The position numbers were made by a program, and so were the translations under genes. The notes beneath the pieces are model-generated. The model ran no database searches, was not told the DNA's origin, and saw only the letters and a program-made list of their open reading frames with translations. Of a stretch of 46,924 nucleotides of DNA, positions 31,654 to 42,500 are shown in pieces; position 1 is the first letter of the stretch, and each line of letters starts with the position of its first letter. This stretch comes from Nemertoderma westbladi (lineage: Eukaryota > Xenacoelomorpha > Nemertodermatida > Nemertodermatidae): assembly GCA_032718475.1 (NCBI GenBank), contig JAUCBJ010002266.1, positions 1-46,924 of the forward strand, in the 5' to 3' direction.

Positions 31654-31804
31654 TTTGATTATTATAATGGTAAATTCAAAGTGCAATATTTCGGCAATAT
31701 ACTGATTATACTTTCGACCAATATACCTATGGTACTGTGTACTGTGGTACTCAATACAACAAAAATAATACAGTAATTAATAAATTACGTTTTTTTTAGT
31801 TAAA

Positions 31805-31828
31805 CCCCCCCCCCCCCCCCCCCCCCCC
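31805..31828. repeat. Poly-C tract, 24 bases, in the right arm of the foldback element
   Basis: The corresponding place in the left arm (31164-31176) is a nine-base G run, then CGGGG. The homopolymer therefore appears to have expanded in one arm only. Confidence 0.9.
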
Positions 31829-32109
31829 TGGATACTCCCATGCTGTAAAACATTATTACATTAAATTTTTCAAACCTTTCTCATCTGTACGTAAACACCA
31901 TAGAATAATATTGATAATGATTCCCTATGTAAAACCAAGACAATAGATTAGCCGTAACGCGACAATTAGCCGTAACGCGACTTTTTAAGTAGCCGTATCG
32001 CGACTTTCCGTAACGCGACATTAGCCGTACCGCCACTGCGCCGACTAGACACAATTTAAAATATGTATCCAAATATGTACTGTAGTTTGTGGTATGAGGA
32101 CTTTAATTA

Positions 32110-32115
32110 TTTATT
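32110..32115 (-). terminator. Poly(A) signal of the coiled-coil gene
   Basis: AATAAA on the minus strand, about 230 bases past the stop codon at 32345-32347. The 3' UTR would then lie just outside the foldback element. Confidence 0.4.
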
Positions 32116-32344
32116 TCATATTAATGATATTATATAAATTACAATACAATGTAGACCATAACCATATTTACCTAAACCATAAAATTAAACGAGATACAAA
32201 AATAATTGAACATATTCATCCTGCATAGTATACATCTACATGAGTCGGAGACAAATAATAATAGAGATACCAAAACTATTAATTTGGTATACAGTTACAC
32301 CAACATCGTTTGGGACAATAATACAGCAGTCCACATGTACTAAA

Positions 32345-35300
32345 TCACGACTGAGACAGAAGAACTGTGTCGATCAGGCTATCTGTAGTTTCCCCAATCC
32401 GTATTAATCTTTCGTGTTCCTGAAAAATTTACAATTACATAATTACAATTTATAATTTTGTAATGTTGGCATATTTTATGGTTTATTTGGAGACAGGGGG
32501 GGGGGGGGGGGGTCTCGACGCAAAACCCGCCTTACTGATTTAATATCCCGCCTCAATGTTAAATTCTCAATTTAGGGAAAGGAGCAGATTACAGAGGCAC
32601 GTTATTTTAGACAAAACACAATAGAGCAGGTTACAGTTTTATTTTTGAGAGTAATCAGCTGTTATTTGCGTCGAATTTCCCCCGGAGAGGGATGAATTTT
32701 TATTGCGTTCAGTTTCCCCCCCTATCTGTTTATTGCATATTTTTTATTTAGTTTTTATATGTTTATTGTCTATCTGTGCGCGGTTTCTTTCATTTTTTAT
32801 AGGTGGATGAATGATAATGTTGAAGGCCCCTCTTTTATTCCAGTATTTCCAAAGAGAACATAGTTAATCGCATATATTTGTATGTTATGTCATTTGTTAT
32901 GTCAGTCAAACTCAAATATTTATTTACGTATTTATCAACATAATAATACAGGCATTAGCCTGTATTATTATATTGATAAATACAGTAAGCCTAGTTCATC
33001 ATACTGACAAGAGACACGAACTGCACACAATGTAACCATACCTCGTTTTCTCTCTCCATCTTATGTTTTTCTTCACTTAGTCGATGACGTATTCTTACTA
33101 AGTTTGAATACCCCTCCTCGCGTTTATTATGTACCTGTAAGAAATATGGAAATAACATTACCGTGATACAGATACAGTAGTTCGTGAAATCACACACGGT
33201 AGGCCTAGTACTGCTAGCTGTACTGCACGTAAATTACCAAACATTTTGCCACGTAATACTTATTCTCCGTATATTTGTTTCCCCTTTTCTCCTACAATTG
33301 ATACCAGGCTAGCTCCGGAATTCCCTACATTACCTTTGTCAGCAATGACTTCTGTCTCAACAGCTGTTGTTCCATTGCCCACTCTTTCTGGACACCCTCC
33401 GCCAACGCCAACGTTATCCGCTTTGCGTTCTCCGCTCGCAATCGTACGAGTTTCATCTCGATTTCTCGGAACTCCGCCTCCTCTTTCCTCCTCGCGTTCT
33501 CGTTATCTCGCACCTGGCTGTACATCGAATGCTCCACAGTTTCACATCGATTAACGTGTCTCTGTAATCGTATTTACATTCGTACTATAGTCATTAACAT
33601 GTTCTATTTACAGTAGAACTAACCAACATTACGAAACGTACTACTAGGATCGGCATGCTGCATTGCAGCTGCATTTTTAAGAATGCTGTGCCGGCTTGTC
33701 AACAACATTGCACCGCCACAACTCCCTATCACCCATGACATTTGCTAGATCATCCGCATCTTCCAGGCCAGTGTCCTTTAAGATGCGTCTTAAGAAAGTC
33801 ATGGGCTGTCCACCATGCTTATTCACTCCATGAGGCTGCCAAAGTACAAGATTATGCACTGGCTGGTCCTCACGGCGAAAGCAATGTCCTGCAAAGCGGA
33901 GGCGATTTTGTTCTAGTGTCAAGCTTGGGGGAACCAATGAGACACCTCCAATGTTATATAGTGTCTGGTTGGAGATGTGTGCATTGTACTTGACACAATG
34001 AACCCGGCGTAGCATTCTTGTGAATGTGCCATCCAGAGATTTGGTGTCCTCAGCAGTTAGAGCCCAGCATGGACTCCCGTAGAGGAGTACTGGAACTACT
34101 GCTCCTCTAAATAATCGGACCTTAAGTTTCCGATTAATTCTCGGTGACTTCCAAATCCTGGAAAGCCTATTCAAGGCTGCCCATGCCTTGCCCTTACGTA
34201 TTCGAAGGTCCTCACCTGATCCGGATCCATGATCCCAGGTAACAGAAGTCGTCCACATGCTCAAGCATACCATCCTTTGAGCTTATGCTCATCCGATCAG
34301 AGACTTGCTGAGGACTTTCAAAGTTAACTGTCAAAATTTTGGTCTTTCTTGAGTTAATAAAAAGACCAACACTAGAAGCAGCATGTTCTAATGAGCTGAG
34401 GAGCCGTTGGGCTCCCTCTAATGATTCTGAGAGTACTCCTAAGTCATCAGCAAAGTCTAGATCAGTTAGGTACTTGGCAGGATTTCCTAGACTTCTGGAG
34501 CCAGTAGGTGGAGTTATCATCACCCCGTCATCATTATGATGATCTAAGGACATGCGTAGAACATAGTCAACCACAATAATGAACAAGAATGGTGCAAGTG
34601 TGTCTCCTTGGAGGACGCCCCATAACACTTCAAATGGTTCTGTGTCACCGTCAACAGTAGACACAAATGTTGTCGAACCATCGTATAATGATCTGATTGC
34701 TGCAATAATTTCATCAGGAATCCCATATAATGAAAGTATGCTGAACATACGTGAGCGAGAGACTGAATCAAAGGCCTTGAAGAAGTCAACAAAGATAACA
34801 GCCATGCCTGTCTTTCTTTTTTGATAATTCTTCAATTATCCTTCTAAGTGCCAAAATGGGCTCCATGGTCCCACAACCTTTACGGAACCCATTCTGACTT
34901 CCACGGAGCAGTCTCTCAATGGGATCCCTGATGCGATTTAATAGAATCCTATTGTATAGCTTTGCAGCAATCGAGATCAATGAAATTCCCCGAAAAGAAC
35001 CATAGAGTGTTAGGTTGCCCTTCTTGGGAACTGGCACCACCTTATTTGTTTTCATTTCTTGTGGGACTCTTGTTGTTCGGTACATGTCTACTATGATGGG
35101 ATATATGAGCTTTAAACACTCAGGTATTTTAAAGACCTCAGGGGGAACACCATCTACTCCACTGGCACGCTTGGTCTTAATGCTCTTTGCAGCAGCCTTC
35201 ACTTCTGCAAAGGAGATATCGCCAATGGGAATATCTGGGAGTACAGACTCAGACACTTTTACTTCTACAGTATAAAGCTATCAGGCAATACCCTGTCATT

Positions 35301-38274
35301 ATTGAGGAGCTTTTCAAAGTGGGCTTTCCAACCATTGAGGCGATCGGCTGGTGATTCAGCCTTAACCTTGGTGGTTGGTTGGCTTTTCCGCCCAGTAAGC
35401 AAATTGATCGATTTCCATGCCTGGGATGATTGCCTGCTGTCGTCAGCATCATTGATGGCATCAACCTGTTGGTTTATTACCTCCTTCAAATTAACAGAGT
35501 ACTGCCTGTTCAGGGACCTAGATGCAGCCTTAACTGCATTCTTGGCCGCTGTAGTCTGTTTGAGTCGGGACTCTTTCTGCGCCTTATGAAGGTCATTTCG
35601 GCACTTCTGAATTTTGTTGTCAGTCCAGGGGGCCCTTTTCCTGTTTCGAGGGTATACAGGAACTGTTTCTGCAGCTGCTAACTTAACTGCTTCTGTAAAG
35701 GCAGTATAGCCCTCACAGTGATCTGCCGCCTCAGAGGCAAGAGCCTCACCTGTTGCTCAGCTGTAGTGTGAAGCTGGATCTCACACTTGGCTGTTGCAAC
35801 AGAGAGGACCAGTCATGCCGCGGCAATGCAGATTTCGTTGTTCTGCTAGCACGCAGACTAAGTCTTACCTTGGCCACAATAAGACGGTGATCACTGGAGA
35901 AGGGTCGAAGTGTAAATGCATTACAGTCTTGTATAGAGCTCCTGTATTTCCTACGAAACAGAATATGGTCTATCTGGGACTTGTGACCACTGGGTCCACT
36001 ATGAGTCCATAGCTTTCCAGTTCGCTTCTTGAACTGGGTTCCAGCCGAAAACAATCCATTTCCAGAGATAAAATCCTGAAGATGGACAGAATTTCGGTTA
36101 ACACTATTGCTATAGACCCAGGGCGATGTAGGTGATTGATGCAGACTTGCATTAAAGTCTCCCAGGAATGTTAAGAATGCATGCTGATCCACTCCATCAG
36201 TAGCTGCTTGTAGATTGTGGTAGAAATTTTCCACCTCCTCTACAGGGGCAACACTAGTTGGAGAGTAGCACACAATCAGAACCACCTTAGGAAACTTCTT
36301 AGCCAGTCTTCCAGAACATGAGAAGTGGCAACGGATGATGCGGTTAGAGATTTGGTCTATTTTGTCCAATGCTGCATGTGCAGTTGAATTCATCAATAGA
36401 CCAATTCCACCATTGCCACTATCATCTGCTGACGCGAGGGCGAGTCGCCAACCGCCCCCATGTCCTTAATCAGAACCACATCAATCTGTCCAGTCTGCAT
36501 TCGGTGCTCTTGAACACCCACTGCACTGCGCTAAGAGAAAGCTTATCTGCCAAGGCAGTCAGCTCACCTTGTCGCATTGGGGACCGGAGTGTTAGGGTGT
36601 TTACTGAGGCTAATCTAGTGACTTGCCTCAGATTCACCAATGGCTTTGTTGGTCGGGGTGGAACATGAGAGTACTCTCCAACTCCAGAATCCCTCTCCCC
36701 ATCACAATCTCAGGGTTTGGGCCAGAAAGGTCATCAGGAAAGGAACTCAAAGAATTGTTGGCTGCTCTCTCTCCAGTTGGGGGTGAGACAGGCAGCCGTT
36801 CAGGAGTTAACTGACGCCTGTGAGGACGATTGAGTCCGGTAATTCCACTGGCCTCTAGTGGCCGGACCTCCGCATTATAATGTTATCCATAGTGGGGGTT
36901 GGGGGGTGCTTTTTTGCCGAGTCAGCTCTCGGGGCAAATACCACACCCTGGTTTGCCATTCCACAGGGTGGGTGTCGCAATGGAGTCAGATATGAGGCCC
37001 ATCACCCATATCTACTCTGGCACACATGACCCACCATTGGCTGTTGCAGCTCATCTGCTGGGTCATGCCCTGTACCCTTGCTGCCAGGTGCAGGGGTTAC
37101 GAAACGTAACAAAACACTTACGTTACAAAGTAATCACAAACTTGTAACAATAAACTTCTAGGACACGTCTTAGTAATCTTCATTGATGATAGCCATTGTA
37201 GGTTAAGAGTAAGATTATTTAACGTGCAGTTGTTTCAGTAACAATTAATACAGTAGCAATTTATACATATAGTACGCCATTGTGTGAAAAGGGCACCTTT
37301 CAAGAGTTAAAGACCCTTGTATATTTACTGTATGTAAACCTCCCTCGTTCCGCTCGCTCGGTATATAAATACACTCGGGATAATAACGTTAAAAACTGCT
37401 ACTTTTCACCCAATAATGTAAATACAGTAGTTAATGCACTTCTGAATATTAGCGTTCGACAGTAAACTGTACATATTTATTTTACCTGCGAGAAGAAAAG
37501 GGTAAAGAAAAAAAAGGTAAAGAAAAGAAAGAAAGTTCCACCTTGGTAGAGTGTTTCAATTAGTTTCCATGCTGCAGACCGTACGAGGTATTTATTATAC
37601 TGTAATAGCTGGAAGAACACCATTGGTGGTACATGAGATCATGTAACTTCAAACTTAAGTTTTACATTAAATTCTATCTAACTGACTAACCTTAAAATGT
37701 TTAATAGAGTCCTCATGACGTCTCCTCTGGACTTCAGTATCATCGACTGTGAACTTATTGTAAACCCGATTAAAATCCCGGTCGTTCTCCAAACGAATCG
37801 CAACCGACTTGTTATTCATCAGTTCGGCGCGTCGCATATTCGATTCCTGTAATGTGATTGGTTGATGATATCCGATTTCGTAGAATGTGTTTGGTATATT
37901 ATTGGCTTATTAAATTTATATTGTGACCTTAATGTTGTGTACCGTACTATTTACCAATTATAAGAAATTGTGTAAGGCGGTCTCTAGGGTTGGATCAACA
38001 CATGTAAGTCACCATTTCAGGATACATGGCCTCAACAGCTCAGCGCGAAATCAGTTATGGCCACTCAATCAGCTCTTTCCGCTCTTACATATCTACTACA
38101 CCTAGTTGGCTATATTTGTACCATTCGCAACTAATTTTCTACTTACAGATATTTTTTTCTGTGTTTCTAAATGTTGCCCTTCTCCTTTTGCATTTTCGGA
38201 TTCTCTCAGCAGGTATTTCAGTCTGTTATCTGCGGCGTCGTGGGCGTTGTGAATACTCTGTAACTGTCTGCCAT
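32345..38274 (-). CDS. Unrecognised coiled-coil protein, last five exons
   Basis: Five exons follow each other on the minus strand: 38274-38147, 37846-37691, 33561-33334, 33134-33042 and 32419-32345. All have AG acceptors and GT donors (GTAAGT, GTTAGT, GTAATG, GTATGG). Every joint after the first exon is phase 0, and the last exon ends in TGA, giving 225 visible residues. The protein is highly charged and heptad-like, for example NARRKEEAEFREIEMKLVRL in exon 3 and LVRIRHRLSEEKHKMEREN in exon 4. It ends DSLIDTVLLSQS. The consistent phases make this a real gene. The first visible exon starts in phase 2, so earlier exons lie upstream and were not found before the satellite at 39.56 kb. A cytoskeletal or ciliary role is common for such proteins but is not shown here. 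Intron 2 (33562-37690) holds a 3.46-kb retrotransposon. Confidence 0.8.
32496..32512. repeat. Poly-G tract, 17 bases
   Basis: A pure G run in the last intron of the coiled-coil gene; on the transcribed strand it is a C run about 75 bases upstream of the final exon. Confidence 0.9.
33677..34273 (-). pseudogene. C-terminal region of the retrotransposon polyprotein
   Basis: This frame carries GEDLRIRKGKAWAALNRLSR, VPVLLYGSPCWALTAEDTKS, FTRMLRRVHCVKYNAH and LRFAGHCFRREDQPVH. It is separated from the reverse transcriptase by a 2-base deletion near 34224. The copy at 24 kb has GSWIRKSGEDLR at this place, which shows the undamaged state. Confidence 0.88.
34212..34835 (-). pseudogene. Reverse-transcriptase palm of the retrotransposon
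   Basis: The frame has GMAVIFVDFFKAFDSVSRSR (first catalytic Asp region), GVLQGDTLAPFLFIIVVDYV and YLTDLDFADDLGVLSE with the catalytic FADD pair. It overlaps the preceding frame by about 50 bases in a different phase, with the shift next to an A-rich AAAAAAGAAAG run. Confidence 0.9.
34786..35256 (-). pseudogene. Reverse-transcriptase fingers of the retrotransposon
   Basis: The frame includes RASGVDGVPPEVFKIPECLK, VPVPKKGNLTLYGSFRGISL and NGFRKGCGTMEPILALRRII, typical of the first motifs of non-LTR reverse transcriptases. It ends KKKDRHGCYLC and a stop, where one extra base would be needed to stay in frame with the palm. Confidence 0.9.
35746..36396 (-). pseudogene. APE-type endonuclease domain of the retrotransposon
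   Basis: The 216-codon frame includes VVLIVCYSPTSV, LTFLGDFNASLHQ (the GDFN catalytic motif), KSQIDHILFRRKY and FSSDHRLIVAKVRLSLR (the SDH catalytic motif). This is the apurinic-endonuclease-like domain that nicks the target. The N-terminal part (with the expected first catalytic motifs) lies upstream at about 36610-36400 but has stops and frame changes. Confidence 0.88.
37534..37600 (+). mobile_element. Degraded tRNA-like SINE head
   Basis: GTTCCACCTTGGTAGAGTG at 37536 matches GTTCCACCTTGGTGTAGTGG of the SINE at 1891. The box B is not preserved. It follows an A/G-rich stretch (37495-37535) of AAAGAAAAG type. It lies in the largest intron of the coiled-coil gene, outside the retrotransposon. 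Confidence 0.45.
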
Positions 38275-38299
38275 CTATGGAACAAATTTAATGTAAACA

Positions 38300-39555
38300 A
38301 GATTAGGAGGCGGTAGATATACCAATGAGACATGCGACCGAGTGAAAAATTCTGAAAAATGTTGCATTTGGGACTACATTTGTGTTATGAACATAATTTT
38401 GACATTTTATTTAAATAAATTAATTAATATATAGGCCTACAGTACAATATACAATTAATAATAATTTAGTGGTAATAAATAGCACGATTAGCGTAATTAC
38501 AATTTAATTACGTAATACTGTATTTAAGCTATATTCTTAATTAATTATGCCTAGATATAATTTAAATGTTCAAATTTAAAAAGATTTTAATATTTATTAT
38601 TCGAAACTTAAATTTTTTCATTCCGTTTAACAACTTCATTATTTTTCTGGCTCATTATTCACTGAGCTGAAGGAAACGATTCCCGCGTAAAGTTAATAAT
38701 AATATCTTACCAATTATTAAGTACCGGTATTGTCTTAGAATGTAAAGTTCCCCCAGGCAAATTTGTATTATCTAAACTTTTGACAGACCATGGTATTATT
38801 TCAGTGAGGATTGACCGAGTTGTTATCGTTCAAATATTCGGAATTACAGATCGACAGAACGCCAAACCGAGAGGTTGATTACTGTAGTTGCCCCTATGCT
38901 ATACTAAGGCTCATCCCACATTAGTTTTCGCAAGATAGAAACTAATAAACGATATAAACTGCGTTGTATTATCAAAATTTATTCTTTATTTATATTATTT
39001 TAATGTTCAATCAATTATTATTCACTAAGTAACAAATTTCTTGAAAAAAATCATTATAACAGTTCCTGGAGATGTTAAGAACACGTCATCCACCAGCAAT
39101 TAATTTTTCTGTGGGTTAGACAAAGACACAAACGGAGCAGAACACTTTAGTAATCCATCTTTAAAATAAGATGGATTACGAGAGTTTGTTGGTTTGTGAG
39201 AGTGGAAGCACAGCAGATAAAGGTTGCTAGTGAGACATCACAGGAAAAATATCTTACTGGTGCAGAGCCTAAAATAAAAAAGAAGATGCCGAGTTCTCGT
39301 CATTTTAAATTTTGTTGATATTAAATGTATCGGTGTCTGTATTTTCGGTGTGTTAAACTCCTTTTGAAAGATAAATCGTATGAGGATAAACGCATACCGA
39401 TGAGGTGCCTATTTATAGGTACATAAAGATAACGAGAAGACGGAAAGGTTTCCTTGGGCAGTAAAGCTTTTATCGTGACTGCAGAATCCGAATATCGTAA
39501 GATATTTTTCACCTTGGATTGAAACACTGCCACCAGATGGATAGAAAATCATGAC
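38300..39555. other. AT-rich DNA between the coiled-coil exons and the terminal satellite
   Basis: No further exon of the coiled-coil gene was found. A perfect inverted repeat with 12-base arms and a six-base loop lies at 39150-39179 (arms GTAATCCATCTT). Otherwise no recognisable feature. Confidence 0.4.
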
Positions 39556-42500
39556 TGTAAGAGAGAGAGAGTGGACACAGGTGATACGGGGAGAGAGAGG
39601 GAGTGGACACAGGTGATACTGAGAGAGAGAGGGAGTGGACACAGGTGATACTGAGAGAGAGAGGAAGTGGACACAGATGATACTGAGAGAGAGAGGGAGT
39701 GGACACAGGTGATATGGGGAGAGAGAGGGAGTGGACACAGGTGATACTGAGAGAGAGAGGGAGTGGACACAGGTGATACTGAGAGAGAGAGGGAGTGGAC
39801 ACAGGTGATACTGAGAGAGAGAGGGAGTGGACACAGGTGATACTGGGAGAGAGAGGGAGTGGACACAGGTGATACTGAGAGAGAGAGGGAGTGGACACAG
39901 GTGATACTGAGAGAGAGAGGGAGTGGACACAGGTGATACTGAGAGAGAGAGGGAGTGGACACAGGTGATACTGAGAGAGAGAGGGAGTGGACACAGGTGA
40001 TACTGAGAGAGAGAGGGAGTGGACACAGGTGAAACTGAGAGAGAGAGGGAGTGGACACAGGTGATACTGAGAGAGAGAGGGAGTGGACACAGGTGATACT
40101 GAGAGAGAGAGGGAGTGGACACAGGTGATACTGAGAGAGAGAGGGAGTGGACACAGGTGATACTGAGAGAGAGAGGGAGTGGACACAGGTGATACTGAGA
40201 GAGAGAGGGAGTGGACACAGGTGATACTGAGAGAGAGAGGGAGTGGACACAGGTGATACTGAGAGAGAGAGGGAGTGGACACAGGTGATACTGAGAGAGA
40301 GAGGGAGTGGACACAGGTGATACTGAGAGAGAGAGGGAGTGGACACAGGTGATACTGAGAGAGAGAGGGAGTGGACACAGGTGATACTGAGAGAGAGAGG
40401 GAGTGGACACAGGTGATACTGAGAGAGAGAGAGGGAGTGGACACAGGTGATACTGAGAGAGAGAGGGAGTGGACACAAGTGATACTGAGAGAGAGAGAGG
40501 GAGTGGACACAGGTGATACAGAGAGAGAGAGGGAGTGGACACAGGTGATACTGAGAGAGAGAGGGAGTGGACACAGGTGATACTGAGAGAGAGAGGGAGT
40601 GGACACAGGTGATACTGAGAGAGAGAGGGAGTGGACACAGGTGATACTGAGAGAGAGAGAGGGAGTGGACACAGGTGATACAGAGAGAGAGAGGGAGTGG
40701 ACACAGGTGATACTGAGAGAGAGAGGGAGTGGACACAGGTGATACTGAGAGAGAGAGGGAGTGGACACAGGTGATACTGAGAGAGAGAGGGAGTGGACAC
40801 AGGTGATACTGAGAGAGAGAGGGAGTGGACACAGGTGATATGGGGAGAGAGAGGGAGTGTACACAGGTGATACTGAGAGAGAGAGAGGGAATGGACACAG
40901 GTGATACTGAGAGAGAGAGGGAGTGGACACAGGTTATACTGAGAGAGAGAGGGAGTGGACACAGGTGATACTGAGAGAGAGAGAGGGAGTGGACACAGGT
41001 GATACTGAGAGAGAGAGGGAGTGGACACAGGTGATACTGAGAGAGAGAGGGAGTGGACACAGGTGATATGGGGAGAGAGAGGGAGTGGCACAGGTGATAC
41101 TGAGAGAGAGAGGGAGTGGACACAGGTGATACTGAGAGAGAGAGAGAGTGGGCACAGGTGATACTGAGAGAGAGAGGAAGTGGACACAGGTGATACTGAG
41201 AGAGAGAGGGAGTGGACACAGGTGATACTGAGAGAGAGAGGGAGTGGACACAGGTGATACTGAGAGAGAGAGAGGGAGTGGACACAGGTGATACTGAGAG
41301 AGAGAGGGAGTGGACACAGGTGATACTGAGAGAGAGAGGGAGTGGATACAGGTGATACTGAGAGAGAGAGGGAGTGGACACAGGTGATACTGAGAGAGGG
41401 AGTGGACACAGGTGATACTGAGAGAGAGAGGGAGTGGACACAGGTGATACTGAGAGAGAGAGGGAGTGGACACAGGTGATACTGAGAGAGAGAGGGAGTG
41501 GACACAGGTGATATGGGGAGAGAGAGGGAGTGTACACAGGTGATACTGAGAGAGAGAGGGAGTGGACACAGGTGATACTGAGAGAGAGAGGGAGTGGACA
41601 CAGGTGATACTGAGAGAGAGAGGGAGTGGACACAGGTGATACTGAGAGAGAGAGGAAGTGGACACAGGTGATACTGAGAGAGAGAGGGAGTGGACACAGG
41701 TGATACTGAGAGAGAGAGGGAGTGGACACAGGTGATATGGGGAGAGAGAGGGAGTGGACACAGGTGATACTGAGAGAGAGAGGGAGTGGACACAGGTGAT
41801 ACTGAGAGAGAGAGGGAGAGGACACAGGTGATACTGAGAGAGAGAGGGAGTGGACACAGGTGATACTGAGAGAGAGAGGGAGTGGACACAGGTGATACTG
41901 AGAGAGAGAGGGAGTGGACACAGGTGATATGGGGAGAGAGAGGGAGTGTACACAGGTGATACTGAGAGAGAGAGGGAGTGGACACAGGTGATACTGAGAG
42001 AGAGAGGGAGTGGACACAGGTGATACTGAGAGAGAGAGGGAGTGGACACAGGTGATACTGAGAGAGAGAGGGAGTGGACACAGGTGATACTGAGAGAGAG
42101 AGGGAGTGGACACAGGTGATACTGAGAGAGAGAGGGAGTGGACACAGGTGATACTGAGAGAGAGAGGGAGTGGACACAGGTGATATGGGGAGAGAGAGGG
42201 AGTGGACACAGGTGATACTGAGAGAGAGAGGGAGTGGACACAGGTGATACTGAGAGAGAGAGGGAGTGGACACAGGTGATACTGAGAGAGAGAGGGAGTG
42301 GACACAGGTGATACTGAGAGAGAGAGGGAGTGGACACAGGTGATACTGAGAGAGAGAGGGAGTGGACACAGGTGATACTGAGAGAGAGAGGGAGTGGACA
42401 CAGGTGATACTGAGAGAGAGAGGGAGTGGACACAGGTGATACTGAGAGAGAGAGGGAGTGGACACAGGTGATACTGAGAGAGAGAGGGAGTGGACACAGG

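Larger units (their letters stand above)
30888..32050. mobile_element. Foldback-type DNA element with long inverted repeats and 8-bp target duplication
   Basis: The octamer GACTAGAC occurs at 30888-30895 and 32043-32050 and brackets a 1147-bp element. Its ends are inverted repeats of about 220-280 bp. Each begins GGTGTCGT or GGCGCAGT, continues through several copies of GTCGCGTTACGGCTAAT (about seven left, five right, one left copy inverted), and then a non-repetitive part with ATCATTATCAATATTATTCT and TTTTACAGCATG. The inner ends are a G-rich tract left (31164-31176) and a 24-base C run right (31805-31828). The interior of about 620 bp holds a 113-codon frame. No transposase is visible. An 8-bp duplication fits hAT, P, Merlin or Novosib-like chemistry (established for those groups); the superfamily is open. 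Confidence 0.85.
33629..37108 (-). mobile_element. Near full-length non-LTR retrotransposon with 12-bp target duplication
   Basis: The direct repeat TTACGAAACGTA at 33629-33640 and 37097-37108 flanks an element of about 3456 bp that reads on the minus strand. From 5' to 3' it has a GC-rich leader (about 37090-36600), a degenerate start of the endonuclease (about 36610-36400, with stops), the rest of the endonuclease (36396-35746), a linker (about 35740-35260), the reverse transcriptase (35256-34212), the C-terminal region (34273-33677), and a short 3' end AAAATGCAGCTGCAATGCAGC then CCGATCCTAG. Domain order EN-RT fits RTE/CR1-like elements. At least two frameshifts make it inactive. It lies in an intron of the coiled-coil gene, in the same orientation. 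Confidence 0.9.

Noticed and set aside
33246-33567. Plus-strand frames of 66-102 codons
   Set aside because: They are the opposite strand of the third visible coiled-coil exon, whose minus-strand reading has matching splice sites and phase.
39150-39179. 12-base-arm hairpin as a microRNA or terminator
   Set aside because: The arms are too short for a microRNA precursor, and no adjacent gene needs a terminator of this type.
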